A stretch of DNA of 64,000 bases, from NCBI RefSeq assembly GCF_932526225.1, contig NC_064037.1, forward strand, positions 7,236,203-7,300,202. Reading direction: 5' to 3'. How positions within the stretch are numbered: the first letter of the stretch is position 1; each line of letters opens with the position of its first letter. Made by a program: the position numbers and the translations under genes. The DNA is from Nematostella vectensis. Lineage: Eukaryota > Cnidaria > Anthozoa > Actiniaria > Edwardsiidae. This document shows positions 1 to 12,515 of the stretch, in pieces. The notes beneath the pieces were generated by a model that had not been told where the DNA came from, searched no databases, and saw nothing but the letters and a program-made list of their open reading frames with translations.

Positions 1-1820
1 CTCTTCTTCACTAAAAGGCTTTTAGTCCCGAGGGATACTTAATATCGTATACTTAACCGGCTACGTTTACATTTTACTGTGCTTTGATATCTTGATAAAG
101 TATTTATATTTGAAATTATGTAGAAAAAGGATAGTAGTAAAGTCGTTCGTTCAAAAAATAATGACTAGAAGAATACAAACAAGCTGTAGAAAAACTAGAT
201 GGTCTCGAAGGCGTGGTGTAGACAAGCCATGAATCAACACAAGGCTGAAAAATTATGTTGAACGCCTCTGTGAAACAGAATAGTTGCGCTGACGTTTCAA
301 GCGTTTGCCCTTTCTCGGATCAAAAAAGACAGGAATGTAGTACACACCTAAAATTATCAATAAATACAAAAAGCCAAATAGTCGTGTTCGTGAACCAGAA
401 GAATAAATACAATTCCCCCAAAACCGGAATTCAACTCTGCCAAATTTTCGTCTAAATACAAAATATTTTTTATTAAAATTTAGGGCGAGCCAAGAACGAA
501 CTTTCAATACGAGAATGTTATCGCACGAAAGGGAATGCGAAAAACATGCTATGGCAAAAAAACCCTGTCCCCTTGTAAACAGATAATTCTTTGGTTAGGG
601 CAGTAGTAGTTTTTGTTTTATTTAATTCTTTTATGATGGTTTTTTGGTGACGAATTCTCGTCAAATCATACTAAAACCTTTTTTCTCTACTAATTATAAC
701 CGATTTCTGTTATCCTTTACAACGTTGACAGGACCCTCGATACATTGATTACAAGGTTTGATTGATAAGGTATCAAACACTGAACGGGAAATTTCCGATA
801 TCATTTGGAATCTGTGATACTGTTCCTTGTCGATTGTCGACTGTCTCCGTCGATTAAAGCGTCTGATAAACGCCGTTGGTGACTGTAAAGGAGAATAAGT
901 CTGTTCAGGAAATACTAATTAACATTAATAAATGTCTTCGATAACGTACTTGATGCCTTGTCAAGTCAGTTCTAGTATAGGGTGAGATTGGGTAGGCGGG
1001 AGTTTGCTATGATAGGACGAGCTTAAAAGCTATTAAAAAAAACATTGATCTATTCCTTTCACGCGTTAACTGACTTTTGCCAATAGACGTTCTCGAGCTG
1101 CCTTTCGCGCACTATATAAAGCATTTATTAGAGCTTTGAGCTCCCGGAAAAGTATTAGTCCGTTGGTATAACTTTGGGTTTTAAAATTAGATCACCGTGA
1201 AAAAAAATATTTTTCAAAGTTTGAGAAACCTCAATTAAATAGAGTAATGAAAGAGTTGAAATTGAAAAGATGTGAAATAAGTAGATGACTTACACTAAGA
1301 AATCACGTGACTTTTTGAATAGCAAACACACCCAAAATAAACACAAAAGTGAAAGCGATCAAGTAAAACCCTTCAATAAAAATTCTTTCTGAAAAAAGAG
1401 AATTTCTGGCTGATTCGTTAGCGTTGAATGTGTTGTCTTTTGGGTTGTTGTTATTTTGCCGCCAAGAGCCTGTGCGAGCGTGGGTTTGTTGCCCAAAAAG
1501 TCACGTGATTTCATAGTGGAAGTCGAATATTTTGACATCCTCAGACTTTTCGATGAAACAACACACATTACCCGGTCCCAGCTTCAAACTGTAGTATTGT
1601 AAAAGCCAATATTATCTCAATCTTGTTTTTAAAATAAACTCATTCTTTTCTGTCTTGCCTTTCCGGTGCCGTATTGAGTATTCATTTTTTTTACACGACA
1701 GAAAAAAAAAAAAAAACGTTGATGTCCCAAACGCTTCCCGACTAATTTCATTTTTTCCGCCCCTCTGACAACTAACAAAATTTATCCAGTACTAATGGAT
1801 GATTATTTTTAGAAAACAAG
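1..1820. other. Intergenic region, no gene recognised
   Basis: AT-rich sequence without a reading frame that looks protein coding. Only short chance frames are present on either strand. No tRNA, rRNA or named repeat could be identified. It ends at the promoter of the first astacin gene. Confidence 0.5.
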
Positions 1821-1830
1821 TATAAAAATA
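1821..1830 (+). promoter_or_regulatory. Probable TATA box of astacin gene 1
   Basis: The sequence TATAAAAATA lies 59 bp upstream of the signal-peptide ATG at 1880. That spacing would put the transcription start near 1850 and give a short 5' leader. The position and the near-perfect TATA consensus are seen; promoter function is inferred. Confidence 0.5.
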
Positions 1831-1879
1831 CCTTAGTTTGTCGTGGAAGCACAGACTTGTAACAAGATAGTATAGCGCA

Positions 1880-4800
1880 ATGAGAATCGCTGTTTTGCTG
1901 TTGCTGGTCGTCAGCCCGGCTTTCTGCGCCGTCCCCTGGGTGAGACAAGTCACTCTTCCTCCAGGTAAATTTCCCGAAAAGTATTAAAAAAGTTAATCCT
2001 TTAAGAATAATCATAGGTGGCCCAGTTTGTTAGTGCGTCCTTCCATCATTTCTGAAACAGGTTCGATTTCCTTGATGCCTTGTTGAAATGTGAACCTTCT
2101 AAAAATTGTGCGCCTCTCTGTTCCCAGACGAGTCTTTCTCAATATCAGGTTTCGAAAATTTTAAAGCACATTAAACAATTAGTAAAGGGCAATTATCGAT
2201 AATAACGCTATAGATATTTTATTTATTTATTTATATTCAACAGCAGCATCTAAACCCCTAAAGATCTAAACCCCATCAGGTTTCTTAACTTTTTAATACA
2301 ATAAAACACAAAATTTTTTTTAATTTCCATGGTCATCAGGCATCGTCATTGTACTTAGGGGTTTCGCGTGGGCCACGGATTAATTAACATAAAAAGAGGT
2401 CATCATGACATATGCTGATATATTTCCCCCTCTTTGAGAAATCCTGGGTGCGCCTGTGAATTTAAAACAATCGAACGTATTAGAAAAATTCGAAATATTT
2501 TCTTAAAGTCCCATCATAACAGCCATTATAGGGGCCGACCATTTGGCGGCATTTGGCGTGCAAGAATTTATTTTACCGATGCAGGATTATAAGTATTTTT
2601 TTCGTCCATCAATTGGTGCAGGATCTTTTTTTCAAAAAATTCCCGCCCCCCCTCAAAAGTCAAATGGTCCTTAGAAAGCATAAACATTGTATATCTTATA
2701 ACAATTGCATCTTGACAGATGTTGAAGACCTATGGGAAGGAGATATTCGATTAACTCCTGTAGAACAACAAGCGTTTGAAGAAAACGCCTCGGAAGAGAA
2801 ACGAAATGCTATGCGCGACCGGGCATACCTGTGGGGAAGCCGGGTGATTCCTTACGTGATTGACTCTGGTTTAGGTAAGTTAAAGCCGCATTGTCACCAG
2901 TTTACTTCCGAAGGTCCGACGGAAACCTCAACCGTTAAAAGACAAAAGAATCTATTAAAATCCGAGATATTAAACAGGCCATCCGCTCTAAATTATCAAT
3001 CACATCCTCAAAGAAACTTCCAATAAACACACTGCCTTTAATATTTTGAAATATTTATCGAGTTTTCCGTTAAAAATCATCGGAGATTGTTACGTAATCG
3101 ACCGGAAGTTAACCGGTGACAATGCGGCTTTAACAGCTGCTTTCTTTGAAAAAGTAAACTGGGCAAACCCAAGGTATCGATCGAATTTGCTTCAAACTTA
3201 AAACCTTAATCACATTCAAAAATCATATTTGACATCTCAATTGCAGAATGCAGAATTTTCAGTTTAACAATAATAATGTTGTCTGAACCACCAGGAATAT
3301 ACAGAAATACTGGGATTGTATAAAAGTCCCCACCCCTCGAAACTTTAAAAGTGGGTGGTAATTGATGGGTCTTTTTAACATACAAACATAATATTCGTAC
3401 TCTTTTTTCACCCTCTAAACTATCTAAAGCCGAATCACTTGTTGACATCGAAGCTCAGATATCGATTTAATGTTACAGAGAGTTTAGCAGTGGATGCGAT
3501 CAATGCTGCCATACAAGAGTTCGGCACATACACTTGTATCACGTGGCGGCCACGTGTGGGCGATGAGTACTACGTGAAATTCATCAAGTCGTCTGGGTGA
3601 GTACCTTCAACCTCATGTGAAGACAAACGTTCTGTCCATGTATAGGACTAGCAAACAGTTCGGTAAAGTAAAACAAAACGCGTGACTTGAAGCCGATTAC
3701 CAGTGACGTTACCTCTGCCGTTACCGCGTGATGCGACGTCCTTAAACACGTGACGACCACATGACATTAGGGGTTAAAGTAAGGGACGACGACGACGGCT
3801 TGGACAACAAGATCGAAAAAAAAAAAATGCGTTCGCGATTGGCGATTTATTCTAATTTAGTTGCAATAGAATAAGCAAAATAAACGGGTCGCAAATAGAT
3901 GAAACTAAGCTATAAACGTTATTTCTACAGTAGCAAATGTAGTTAAATAAATTTGCACAGCAAACGTCCGCGTCCTCAATTGACTGCGAAAATAGTTTTC
4001 ATGATGGATTTGGAAAACGACTGAAACTCATCAGGCAGAACGCATTTTGCATGCTACTATTAAATTCTGAATCAATTTTTTTTGCCGTCGTCATTTACCA
4101 CGTGAACGACGTTCTTACCCATGTGACTTTAAATTCCACGCGTATGTCGGCAAAATATTGAATTAGATCTGTCAACCAGTCTTTTTGTGATCTTGATCAC
4201 GTGTTGTTCAGGTGTGATAAATGAGTAAGTACGTCAGATAAACCGAGCTAGTACATTCCACACCATTCCACACCAATAATCACGTGGTCACTTGGTCTCA
4301 ATCATCACATGACGTAAGGCGGTCTATATTTATAGTCTATTTGAATATAGTTTATATTTTGCAAAGTTTGTATTTTGATTAAACTGGCTGCCTACACACT
4401 GTAAGTTAAATCTAGCTACTCTAGGTAGCCAGCAAAATTTTGATGTTGTTGTTTGTCTAATACACGTGTTGTTCCAGGTGCTGGTCATACGTTGGTAAAA
4501 TCAACGCGGTAGAAGGATACCAGGATCTCAGTATAGGCCTTGGGTGTGAATCGAAGGGCGTGGTCATGCATGAGATGATGCATGCGTTGGGGTTCTGGCA
4601 CGAGCAGTCGCGGACCGATAGGGACCAGTACGTGGAGATCATGTGGGAGAACATCTTGCCTGGTATGGAATAAGATTTTGTTGGTGACGGGTATGGTGAT
4701 GGTTATGTCCATTTCAATGTAATAAGATTTTGTTGGTGACGGGTTTGGTGATGGTTATGTCCATTCCAATGTAATAAAATTTTTTGGTGACGGGTTTGGT

Positions 4801-7800
4801 GATGGTTATGTCCATTCCAATGTAATAAGATTTTGTTGGTGACGGGTTTGGGGATGTTATGTCCATTCCAATGTAATAAGATTTTGTTGGTGACGGGTTT
4901 GGTGATGTTATGTCCATTTTAATGTAAAAAGATTTTGTTGGTGACGGGTTTGGTGATGTTATGTCCATTCCAATGTAATAAGATTTTGTTGGTGACGGGT
5001 TTGGTGATGTTATGTCCATTCCAATGTAATAAGATTTTGTTGGTGACGGGTTTGGTGATGTTATGTCCATTCCAATGTAATAAGATTTTGTTGGTGACGG
5101 GTTTGGTGATGTTATGTCCATTCCAATGTAATAAGATTTTGTTGGTGACGGGTTTGGTGATGTTATGTCCATTCCAATGTAATAAAATTTTTTGGTGACG
5201 GGTTTGGTGATGGTTATGTCCATTCCAATGGAATAAGATTTTGTTGGTGACGGGTTTGGTGATGTTATGTCCATTCCAATGTAATAAGATTTTGTTGGTG
5301 ACGGGTTTGGTGATGTTATGTCCATTCCAATGTAATAAGATTTTGTTGGTGACGGGTTTGGTGATGGTTATGTCCATTCCAATGTAATATATTTTATTGG
5401 TGACGGTTTTGGTGATGTTATGTCCATTCCAATGGAATAAGATTTTGTTGGTGACGGTTTTGGTGATGTTATGTCCATTCCAATGGAATAAGATTTTGTT
5501 GGTGACGGGTTTGGTGATGGTTATGTCCATTCCAATGGAATAAGATTTTGTTGGTGACGGGTTTGGTGATGTTATGTCCATTCCAATGTAATAAGATTTT
5601 GTTGGTGACGGGTTTGGTGATGGTTATGTCCATTCCAATGTAATATATCTTATTGGTGACGGTTTTGGTGATGTTATGTCCATTCCAATGGAATAAGATT
5701 TTGTTGGTGACGGTTTTGGTGATGTTATGTCCATTCCAATGTAATAAGATTTTGTTGGTGACGGGTTTGGTGATGGTTATGTCCATTCCAATGGAATAAG
5801 ATTTTGTTGGTGACGGGTTTGGTGATGTTATGTCCATTCCAATGTAATAAGATTTTGTTGGTGACGGGTTTGGTGATGTTATGTCCATTCCAATGTAATA
5901 AGATTTTGTTGGTGACGGGTTTGGTGATGGTTATGTCCATTCCAATGTAATATATTTTATTGGTGACGGTTTTGGTGATGTTATGTCCATTCCAATGTAA
6001 TAAGATTTTGTTGGTGACGGGTTTGGTGATGGTTATGTCCATTCCAATGGAATATATTTTATTGGTGACGGGTTTGATGATGTTATGTCCATTCCAATGT
6101 AATAAGATTTTGTTGGTGACGGGTTTGGTGATGTTATGTCCATTCCAATGTAATAAGATTTTGTTGGTGACGGGTTTGGTGATGGTTATGTCTTCATTCC
6201 AACACCAAGGATATTTTGTGTATAGTTGCTGTTGTTGTTGTTGCTGCTGCTGCTCATGATGGTAATGTTTATGATTATGTACTAGAGAAGAGTTGCGATG
6301 ATAATGGCTAGATCGACTATGATATTATGATAATGATGGTGATTTTGAATATGATAATGATGAATATTTTGAATTATGATGATGATGATCATTATTATTA
6401 TGAATTATGATAATGAGATGATGATTATGATTGTGAATTATCAAAAACCTATGACAATTATGATGATGACGATTATGAATTATAATAATTATGATTATGA
6501 TTATGATTATGAGATGGTGATTATGATGATGATTATGATTATGAATTATAATTATAATGATTATGATGATGATTATGAATTATGATAATAACAATGATGA
6601 TTATGATTATGAATTATGAAAATAACAATGATTATGATGAGGATAATGGTGATGACAATGAATTATGATGACGGTGGTAACACCCTTTTCTCACAGACAA
6701 AGACAACAACTTCCAGAAGTACACACATGATCAAATAGATTCCCTCGGTTTTCCTTACGACTACAACTCTATCATGCATTACCAAAATATGGCCTTTAGC
6801 AGTAATGGAAAGAACACTATTCAGAAGCCTAACGCACCTAGCGAACCACTTGGGCAGCGCCTTAACTTCAGCGATACGGACGTTCTAGAACTTAAAAAAC
6901 TCTACAGCTGCTCTGGTAAGGAGACCACTTCTATACTATGCTCAAAGCCAAAATTGTTGTGTAAGGAGGGACTGGCTATGAGACCTATTCTTGGAATTTT
7001 AAACAATATTAACATTTGTTGAAGATTCCCACGTATTCCTAAGATTCCACTAACTCTGGTTATTTTTCCTTTCACGTCACTTTATCAAAGTTTCTGTCGT
7101 GTTCTAGAAACATCAGCCCATGGTAACAAACTATTCTTGAGGGCTGCAAATCTCTGAAATCTTTTCTCTTTAAGTTTTCTATCCCCTAACCGTAAAACCA
7201 TGAGCATGCCCAATTTTGTTTTCGAAAATGATCTTCGGCTTTGTTATTTCCATGTCCCTAACAAGAAAGATAATGAGTACGGAAGATCCCTTGTCTGTTG
7301 GTTGAGAGTCAAGGGAATCTCTCTTTCCCGTATACAGGAATACTAAAAGATAAAAGGTTGTTTTCTGTTTCACTTACTGTCTTAGTTTCGGGTGGTTGGA
7401 GCGAGTATAGTTCATACAGCCCATGTGACGCTGCTTGCAAAAAGTACCGAGTGCGATTTTGCATCAACGCCGACCCCGCAGCGTGCGACAGCAACTATCC
7501 ATCGGGCGTACAGAAAGAGACGATTTCCTGTACCGTTGAAGAGTGCAATGGTAGGAGTGGTATAATACTCTTTTAAAGAGACTCTGTCCACTGTACGCGA
7601 CACAGGGGGGGGGAGTGCGCAGGGTGCGTGCCCACCCCCCCCCCCCCCCCCCCCTTGGCGGCCAAAAAGTGGGTCATTTCTTATAAAGAAACTTCAAATA
7701 CTATGCTATTTTTCATATAATACCTATGACTGCGCACCCCCCTCGGCCAATCCTGGAAAAGCGCCTGCTGTCAGCCGTTAGTATTCAATACTTAGTTAGT

Positions 7801-10270
7801 AATAGTTAATACTAAATTGTGAGAAAGCATCCATTTCTTTTGGCTGAATTGGGGAAGATCCTGTGTTGAAGTTTATTTTTAATTGAATTTGTCAATGAAG
7901 TGTAAAACTTGCTGTGTTTTTTAGATTATAATCACATAACTTTTCTTCCAATGATGAATCCAATCGAATCGACGACAAAGATGTGGCTGTCAAATTTTTT
8001 AGCCTTGTAGGCGAGCCTTTATTTATTTACTTATCTGTTATTTCCCTCTAGCGCCGGTCGATGGTCACTGGGGCCGCTGGTCAGTATGGAGCGCCTGTAG
8101 TCAAACATGTGGAGATGGAACTCAAACTAGAACGAGGGTGTGCGATGACCCTGCTCCAAAGAACGGTGGAAGCGCATGCGTCGGGGATAGCTCACAGGCT
8201 CAGGTCTGCAAAATAGCAACGTGTGGGTTAGGTGAGCAAAGCCTGAAACTGAGAATACCACGGTGCTCCAGAACGACCGATCTAAACACACAGATTTGAC
8301 AGGCAATGATGGCCCGAACGAACATATTTCTCGTGTCGGGACCGAATCTGTTTCACAAACCGAAGCAGAGGCCCGACAAGTCGTATCATACAAATGCTCT
8401 GACCGCTCTGACAAATCGTAGCATGCAAATGCTCTGACCGCTCTGACAAATCGTAGCATGCAAATACTCTGACCAGTAATCAGAGCCCGACAAATCGGTT
8501 TCTGTAAATCTTCCTTTAACGTGTTGCCGCGCAGCTCTCGCACGCACGATGAGGGTGGAGCATGTACAATGCGCAACCGACGTCATATTGTCTTTCAAAG
8601 TTCCACTCTTTCAAATGATATGTCGGCGTCCGCTCGTTTGGTCTCATTTTGCGACCCTCTAGTAATTCTCCACGAAGTGACTGCTAGAGCGACTTGGTGC
8701 ATGACTATCGACGATTTGGTAGCGCTTGAATCATAGTAATATCGTTTCGCGTCATCAAGATTTCATATTTTTATATCAAAAGTTTGCTGTCTCAGTTGGT
8801 TCTTAATGAGAACAGCAATTTTAATATCCATTTCTTTTTGGCATTAGGTCCAGATGACTGTGAGTTTGACATCGACGGATGTGCCATTTGGCAGGCAGAC
8901 TACTCATCAAGTGTTTCCCCTAACAGTGCTTACTATAAGGATTGGATCATCCAGAGCGGGCCCACGCCCAGTGGTTACACAGGGCCAGCAGGGACTCGCA
9001 CAGGAGCGGGTGAGTTGATGACAGGGATGGGGGGAGAGGGTGGAGGTAATAGTAGAACTAGTTCCCAGGCTACTCTCTGGGACACCATGGACTCGCACAG
9101 GATCGGGTGAGTTGATAATAGGGATGTAGGTAATAGTAGCACTAGTTCATGGGGGTAGGAGCCGGGGATATTTGGTAGCACTAGTTTCCAGGCTAATCTC
9201 CGGAATCGCCGCGCATCCTAATGATGCCTGGAAACGACGCTAGGAGCAACATGATCGCAGGTTTCTTTTACCTATACTATAGCATTACGCCTTTTTATTT
9301 TATTAAGTTGGAGCAAACATTTACAGACAACGTCCGGTCGCTGTGTAAAGACACGTAGTTTTCCCGTATGTAGTTACCCCGTATGTAGTTAGCCCGTATA
9401 CTATTTTATGCTGCTTCAGTATCTCGATTTTGCTCCCATTTTCTCCTTACCTGACTTCCCATCATTCACATCTAGCCCGTTCAATGAACATACCTTTTCA
9501 TTTTGAACATTCAATGACCTATCTGTTTGATTATGAATCAGGTAAATATGTGTATGCGGAAGCCTCCTCTTGTCCTGAAGGAAACACCATAAGATATCAA
9601 AGCAAACAATTCCCAGCTACTGCCGGGCGCTGCATGAGTTTCTACTATTACGCGTACGGGCTGACATACGGTAGCTGGAATATCTACGTTCGAGACAGCG
9701 CTGGCACGATGACAAAGATATACGAAAAAGTTGGTAGTCAGGGAGAACAGTGGATTAAAGACAGCGTTTCTATCTCAAGCTCTACAAACTACCAGGTGAG
9801 TACAGGGAAGTATGTGTAGTCATCGGGACACGGTATTATGGGTAGTCATGTGGGGCAGGGTATTATGGGTAGTCATGTGGGGCAGGGTATTATGGGTAGT
9901 CATGGGGGGCACGGTATTATGGGTAGTCATTGGGGGCACGGTATTATGGGTAGTCATGGGGGGCACGGTATTATGGGTAGTCATTGGGGGCACGGTATTA
10001 TGGGTAGTCATGTGGGGCAGGGTATTATGGGTAGTCATCGGGGCACGGTATTATGGGTAGTCATGTGGGGCAGGGTATTATGGGTAGTCATGGGAGGGCA
10101 GTTATGTCTTAAACTGACCACGTTTCCTTGCGATAATCAAGGTCGTATTTGAGCTTGTCTGTGGAAGCAACTATGCCAGCGACTTGTGCATAGATGACGT
10201 CATGTTTAAAGATGGAGCTTGTTCGGTAAGATGTCACGTGACTCACGGTTATCAACGTTGTGATCGATGA
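1880..10270 (+). CDS. Secreted astacin metalloprotease with two TSP1 domains and a MAM domain (gene 1)
   Basis: Ten exons were read by phase: 1880-1964, 2719-2874, 3479-3596, 4478-4662, 6697-6915, 7386-7550, 8052-8231, 8848-9009, 9542-9795, 10142-10270. Residues 1-17 form a signal peptide. A short propeptide carries WEGD (34-37), matching the astacin aspartate-switch motif FxGD, and ends at Lys-Arg57, so the mature enzyme probably starts at Asn58. The zinc site HEMMHALGFWHEQSR (151-165) and Met-turn SIMHY (206-210) are intact, so an active M12A endopeptidase is predicted. TSP1 modules follow (255-309; 310-369, the second with a WGRWSVW C-mannosylation-type motif), then a MAM domain (370-536). 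TSP1 and MAM suggest matrix or cell-surface binding. The end is uncertain: reading on from DGAC reaches a TGA at 10268, but a GTAAGA donor at 10226 could instead splice in phase 0 to a frame at 10357-10572. Intron 1 (1965-2718) is AT-rich and intron 3 (3597-4477) shows nothing recognisable. Confidence 0.9.
4663..6195 (+). repeat. 51/52-bp minisatellite filling intron 4 of astacin gene 1
   Basis: About 30 tandem copies of a 51-52 bp unit run from the exon 4 donor to about 6195. Each unit contains TTGGTGACGGGTTTGGTGAT followed by a TGTCCATTCCAATG stretch. Units are near identical, differing by a GATG/GATGG indel and by GTAATAAG versus GGAATAAG. The first copy begins at the splice donor itself. 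Long frames are open through the array only because the units are homogeneous; it is intronic. Confidence 0.97.
6222..6690 (+). repeat. Degenerate GAT/TGA microsatellite in intron 4
   Basis: Purine-biased trinucleotide sequence built from TGATGA, TTATGA and AATTATGA blocks, preceded by a short TTGTTGCTG run. It fills the 3' end of the intron up to the exon 5 acceptor at 6697. The paralogous intron of gene 2 also holds a GGTGAT repeat, so a GAT-rich tract may predate the duplication. Confidence 0.9.
7595..7765. repeat. Dispersed repeat copy with long poly-C run (family A)
   Basis: Within intron 6 of gene 1. A C-run of about 24 bases is followed by a stretch reading GGCGGCCAAAAAGTG and later TATGACTGCGCACCCCC. 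The same blocks occur in opposite orientation at about 12170-12515 (GTGCGCAGTCATAGG and TTTTTTGGCCGCCAAAGG). Two copies in opposite orientation at unlinked positions indicate a short transposed element. Its exact ends were not determined. Confidence 0.6.
8375..8490 (+). repeat. Short tandem repeat, about 40 bp unit, intron 7
   Basis: Two to three imperfect copies of a unit containing CTCTGACCGCTCTGACAAAT and CGTAGCATGCAAATGCT lie in the intron between the second TSP1 exon and the first MAM exon of gene 1. No function is apparent. Confidence 0.75.
8991..9150 (+). repeat. Tandem duplication of the exon 8 splice donor
   Basis: The last bases of exon 8 and its donor (ACTCGCACAGGAGCGGGTGA, GT at 9010) recur 97 bp downstream (ACTCGCACAGGATCGGGTGA, GT at 9107) with matching intron sequence after both. 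The second donor would lengthen exon 8 by 97 nt, not a multiple of three, so its use would shift the frame. The first site keeps phase 1 and is taken as the real one. Confidence 0.85.
9815..10105 (+). repeat. 27-bp minisatellite in intron 9 of astacin gene 1
   Basis: About ten copies of a unit containing GTATTATGGGTAGTCATG followed by a variable G-rich segment (GGGGCAGG or GGGGCACG). It starts about 20 nt after the exon 9 donor. The same repeat family occupies the same intron of gene 2 (26405-26780). Confidence 0.97.
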
Positions 10271-10356
10271 CATGCGTGTGTGATAGCAGTCTACCGTGAA
10301 GAAATCTTATATATAGAAGAGAATTGTTTCCATCGCGTAATCTTTAAGCTGAGCAG

Positions 10357-10572
10357 AGTTATTTGAGGAATCCAATGGTTAAGGCTTTATCTTTGAAAGC
10401 ACAGATTCACCACGTGCGCAGCAAAATCACAAAAGCAAAAAAAAAAAAAAAAAATGAATCGGAAATAATGAAAAAAAAGCATAAAGCGGTTCGTGAATTC
10501 TACGGTAAAACTCAATCGAACATGAAATCTCTATTGGAGACAAATATTATTTTGCAAAGTCGAATACTGTAA
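10357..10572 (+). other. Possible alternative terminal exon of astacin gene 1
   Basis: A phase-0 frame follows an AG at 10355-10356 and runs 71 codons to TAA. It encodes a very lysine-rich tail partly made by an A-run. It would fit the GTAAGA donor at 10226 after DGACS. The polypyrimidine tract is poor and the product resembles no known domain, so this may be chance. It shows no convincing similarity to the relic exon behind gene 2. Confidence 0.25.
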
Positions 10573-10929
10573 ATACTTATCTGAGGGCTGAGGGCTGTAC
10601 GGAGAAATTCGGGGCGGAAAACCAGCCAATAAGAGCGCGCGTACTTCCGTTACCATAATGAATTTATTATATAATTTGGCTCATGCCGTAGTTTATACAG
10701 TAAATGTATCCATAACCCTGTGCATAAAATGTATTAAAGAGAATTGGTGTTTCATTTCAGTGAAAATGACCACTAAATGATCAACCAAAATCAGAAATGG
10801 ACCATGGACTCGATTGGAGTGGGGAAATCAACAATGATCATTCAATAATTTGTGGCAACAATGGAACATGAAGATATTTAAAATAACCTTGTAAATTATG
10901 ATAACATTGAAAGACATTTTAAGACAGCG

Positions 10930-10935
10930 AATAAA
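10930..10935 (+). terminator. Candidate polyadenylation signal for gene 1
   Basis: AATAAA lies about 660 bp after the simplest stop codon of gene 1 and about 360 bp after the alternative one. An ATTAAA also lies near 10733. Which is used cannot be told from sequence. Confidence 0.3.
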
Positions 10936-12169
10936 TGATGAACTACTGCAAACTTTTATTGTTATTTATGCGCCCTTATTTTGCTACCGATAAACGAGCC
11001 CTCTTCAGGCATTTTCTTTATGTGCCAGGCCCGTAGCCAGAGGGAGTTCGGGGTTTCGGACGAACCCCCCCACTTGGCTTGAAGGTCCGCTCAGAGCAAA
11101 CAAAAAATATATATCGTTCGGCTGGGTTACCGTGCACATCAATATGTCTTTAAAATGACTATAAAAATCTTTTTTTTAACAATCATCTTGATTATTATCG
11201 CTATATGTTAAAAAGCACCCTTTTAATAGGGTATTTTAAAATACATTTAAAATACAAGATTGAATTTATTTGAAGTATTGATTGCCTAATGTAATAAGGC
11301 GAGGGGAGGGGTATACCGGAAATTTGGTCCGCTGAAATAAAAAAACGAACCACCCCGCTCAAAATCCTGTTTAGTGATGTAGAAATTCGAAAGTAATGCC
11401 TTGGGCTGCCATTTTAGTTTAGAGCAATAGACGTGTTTTTGTTTTCCCGATGATTAGTAAAAAAAAGTTACTTTTTTATGAAAAAGTGAAAATTTTCTAT
11501 GTCTACGGCCAAACCACTGACCTGAAGTAACCACGCAGAAACAGCAAAAGTATGGACCACTGTCGCTTTTAGTATGAGGTTAACAACACATACTGTTACT
11601 ATACTTATTACTGTCGAATCCGTTGTTTCGCGAAACGTGTTTTCATAACACGATTTGTTTTGGTTTTTTGTTCCGTCAGTAAAACTCAATCAGCGTCTCG
11701 CTTTGTGCACTTCCCTGGCTATCCTCTGGACGAAAACCAGACAGTGTCGCGACAGAAAGCTAGGCAACTGCACTTGGCGAGAGATGGCAAGAGTCTGATT
11801 GACATAAAATAATTTGGCGGAAGATATGTGTGAGAAAAAGTGGTCAAAAATTGGATCTGACACAGCTGTGCGTTTGTCATCTGTATGCGCCATGTTCCAG
11901 GCTGTCATCAGAGACAATTTATGGGCATGTAATCATGTACTGCAAATTATTTTCAAGAGAATTGTAGAGAAGTGCCCGGTGCAAACAGTAGCGCCAAAAG
12001 CACAGCGTTTGCTCGATTCAAGTGTGCGCGCCTTGAAGATCAAGGAGGCCAGACATACCGCCACGTACCGAGTTACACGAGAACTCTGCCATTACAACAG
12101 TCTAGGGAAAAGCGCAGGGTTGGGTCCAAAGTAGTAATTTACTGATCAATTCGAACCGGCATCCTTAGC

Positions 12170-12515
12170 AGACGCGTACCCAGGATTAATGGGGGAGGGG
12201 GGGGGGTGCGCAGTCATAGGTTTTATATGGATAGCAAAATATATCTGGGAGTGCTTTAAATTGAGAGCCAAGCTAATAGGCGCTTCTAAAAATTAGAGAA
12301 GTAAACTTGTAAATATTATTTTTTTTTAATATCACTTATTGGGCAAAAGCCAATGTAACTATGATTTTAACACGGCTGCAAAAAACTTGTTGTCTATGTC
12401 TATGTCTATGGCTATGTCTATGTCTATGGAAAACCATAGTATTTAAAGAGTCCTTAAAAAGAAATGACACTTTTTTGGCCGCCAAAGGGGAGGTGCGCGC
12501 GCACAATTTTAACTT
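12170..12515. repeat. Dispersed repeat copy (family A), opposite orientation
   Basis: Shares GTGCGCAGTCATAGG and TTTTTTGGCCGCCAAAGG blocks with the copy at 7595-7765, inverted, with a G-run at its left and a TATGTC microsatellite inside. It is probably a non-autonomous transposon remnant. No coding capacity was seen. Confidence 0.55.

Noticed and set aside
4714-5581. Open frames of 203 and 220 codons on the minus strand
   Set aside because: They are translations of the 51-bp minisatellite in intron 4 of astacin gene 1; the protein is a perfect 17-residue repeat with no other support.
11814-12134. 106-codon plus-strand frame
   Set aside because: No motif or family recognised; it overlaps an opposite frame of similar length.
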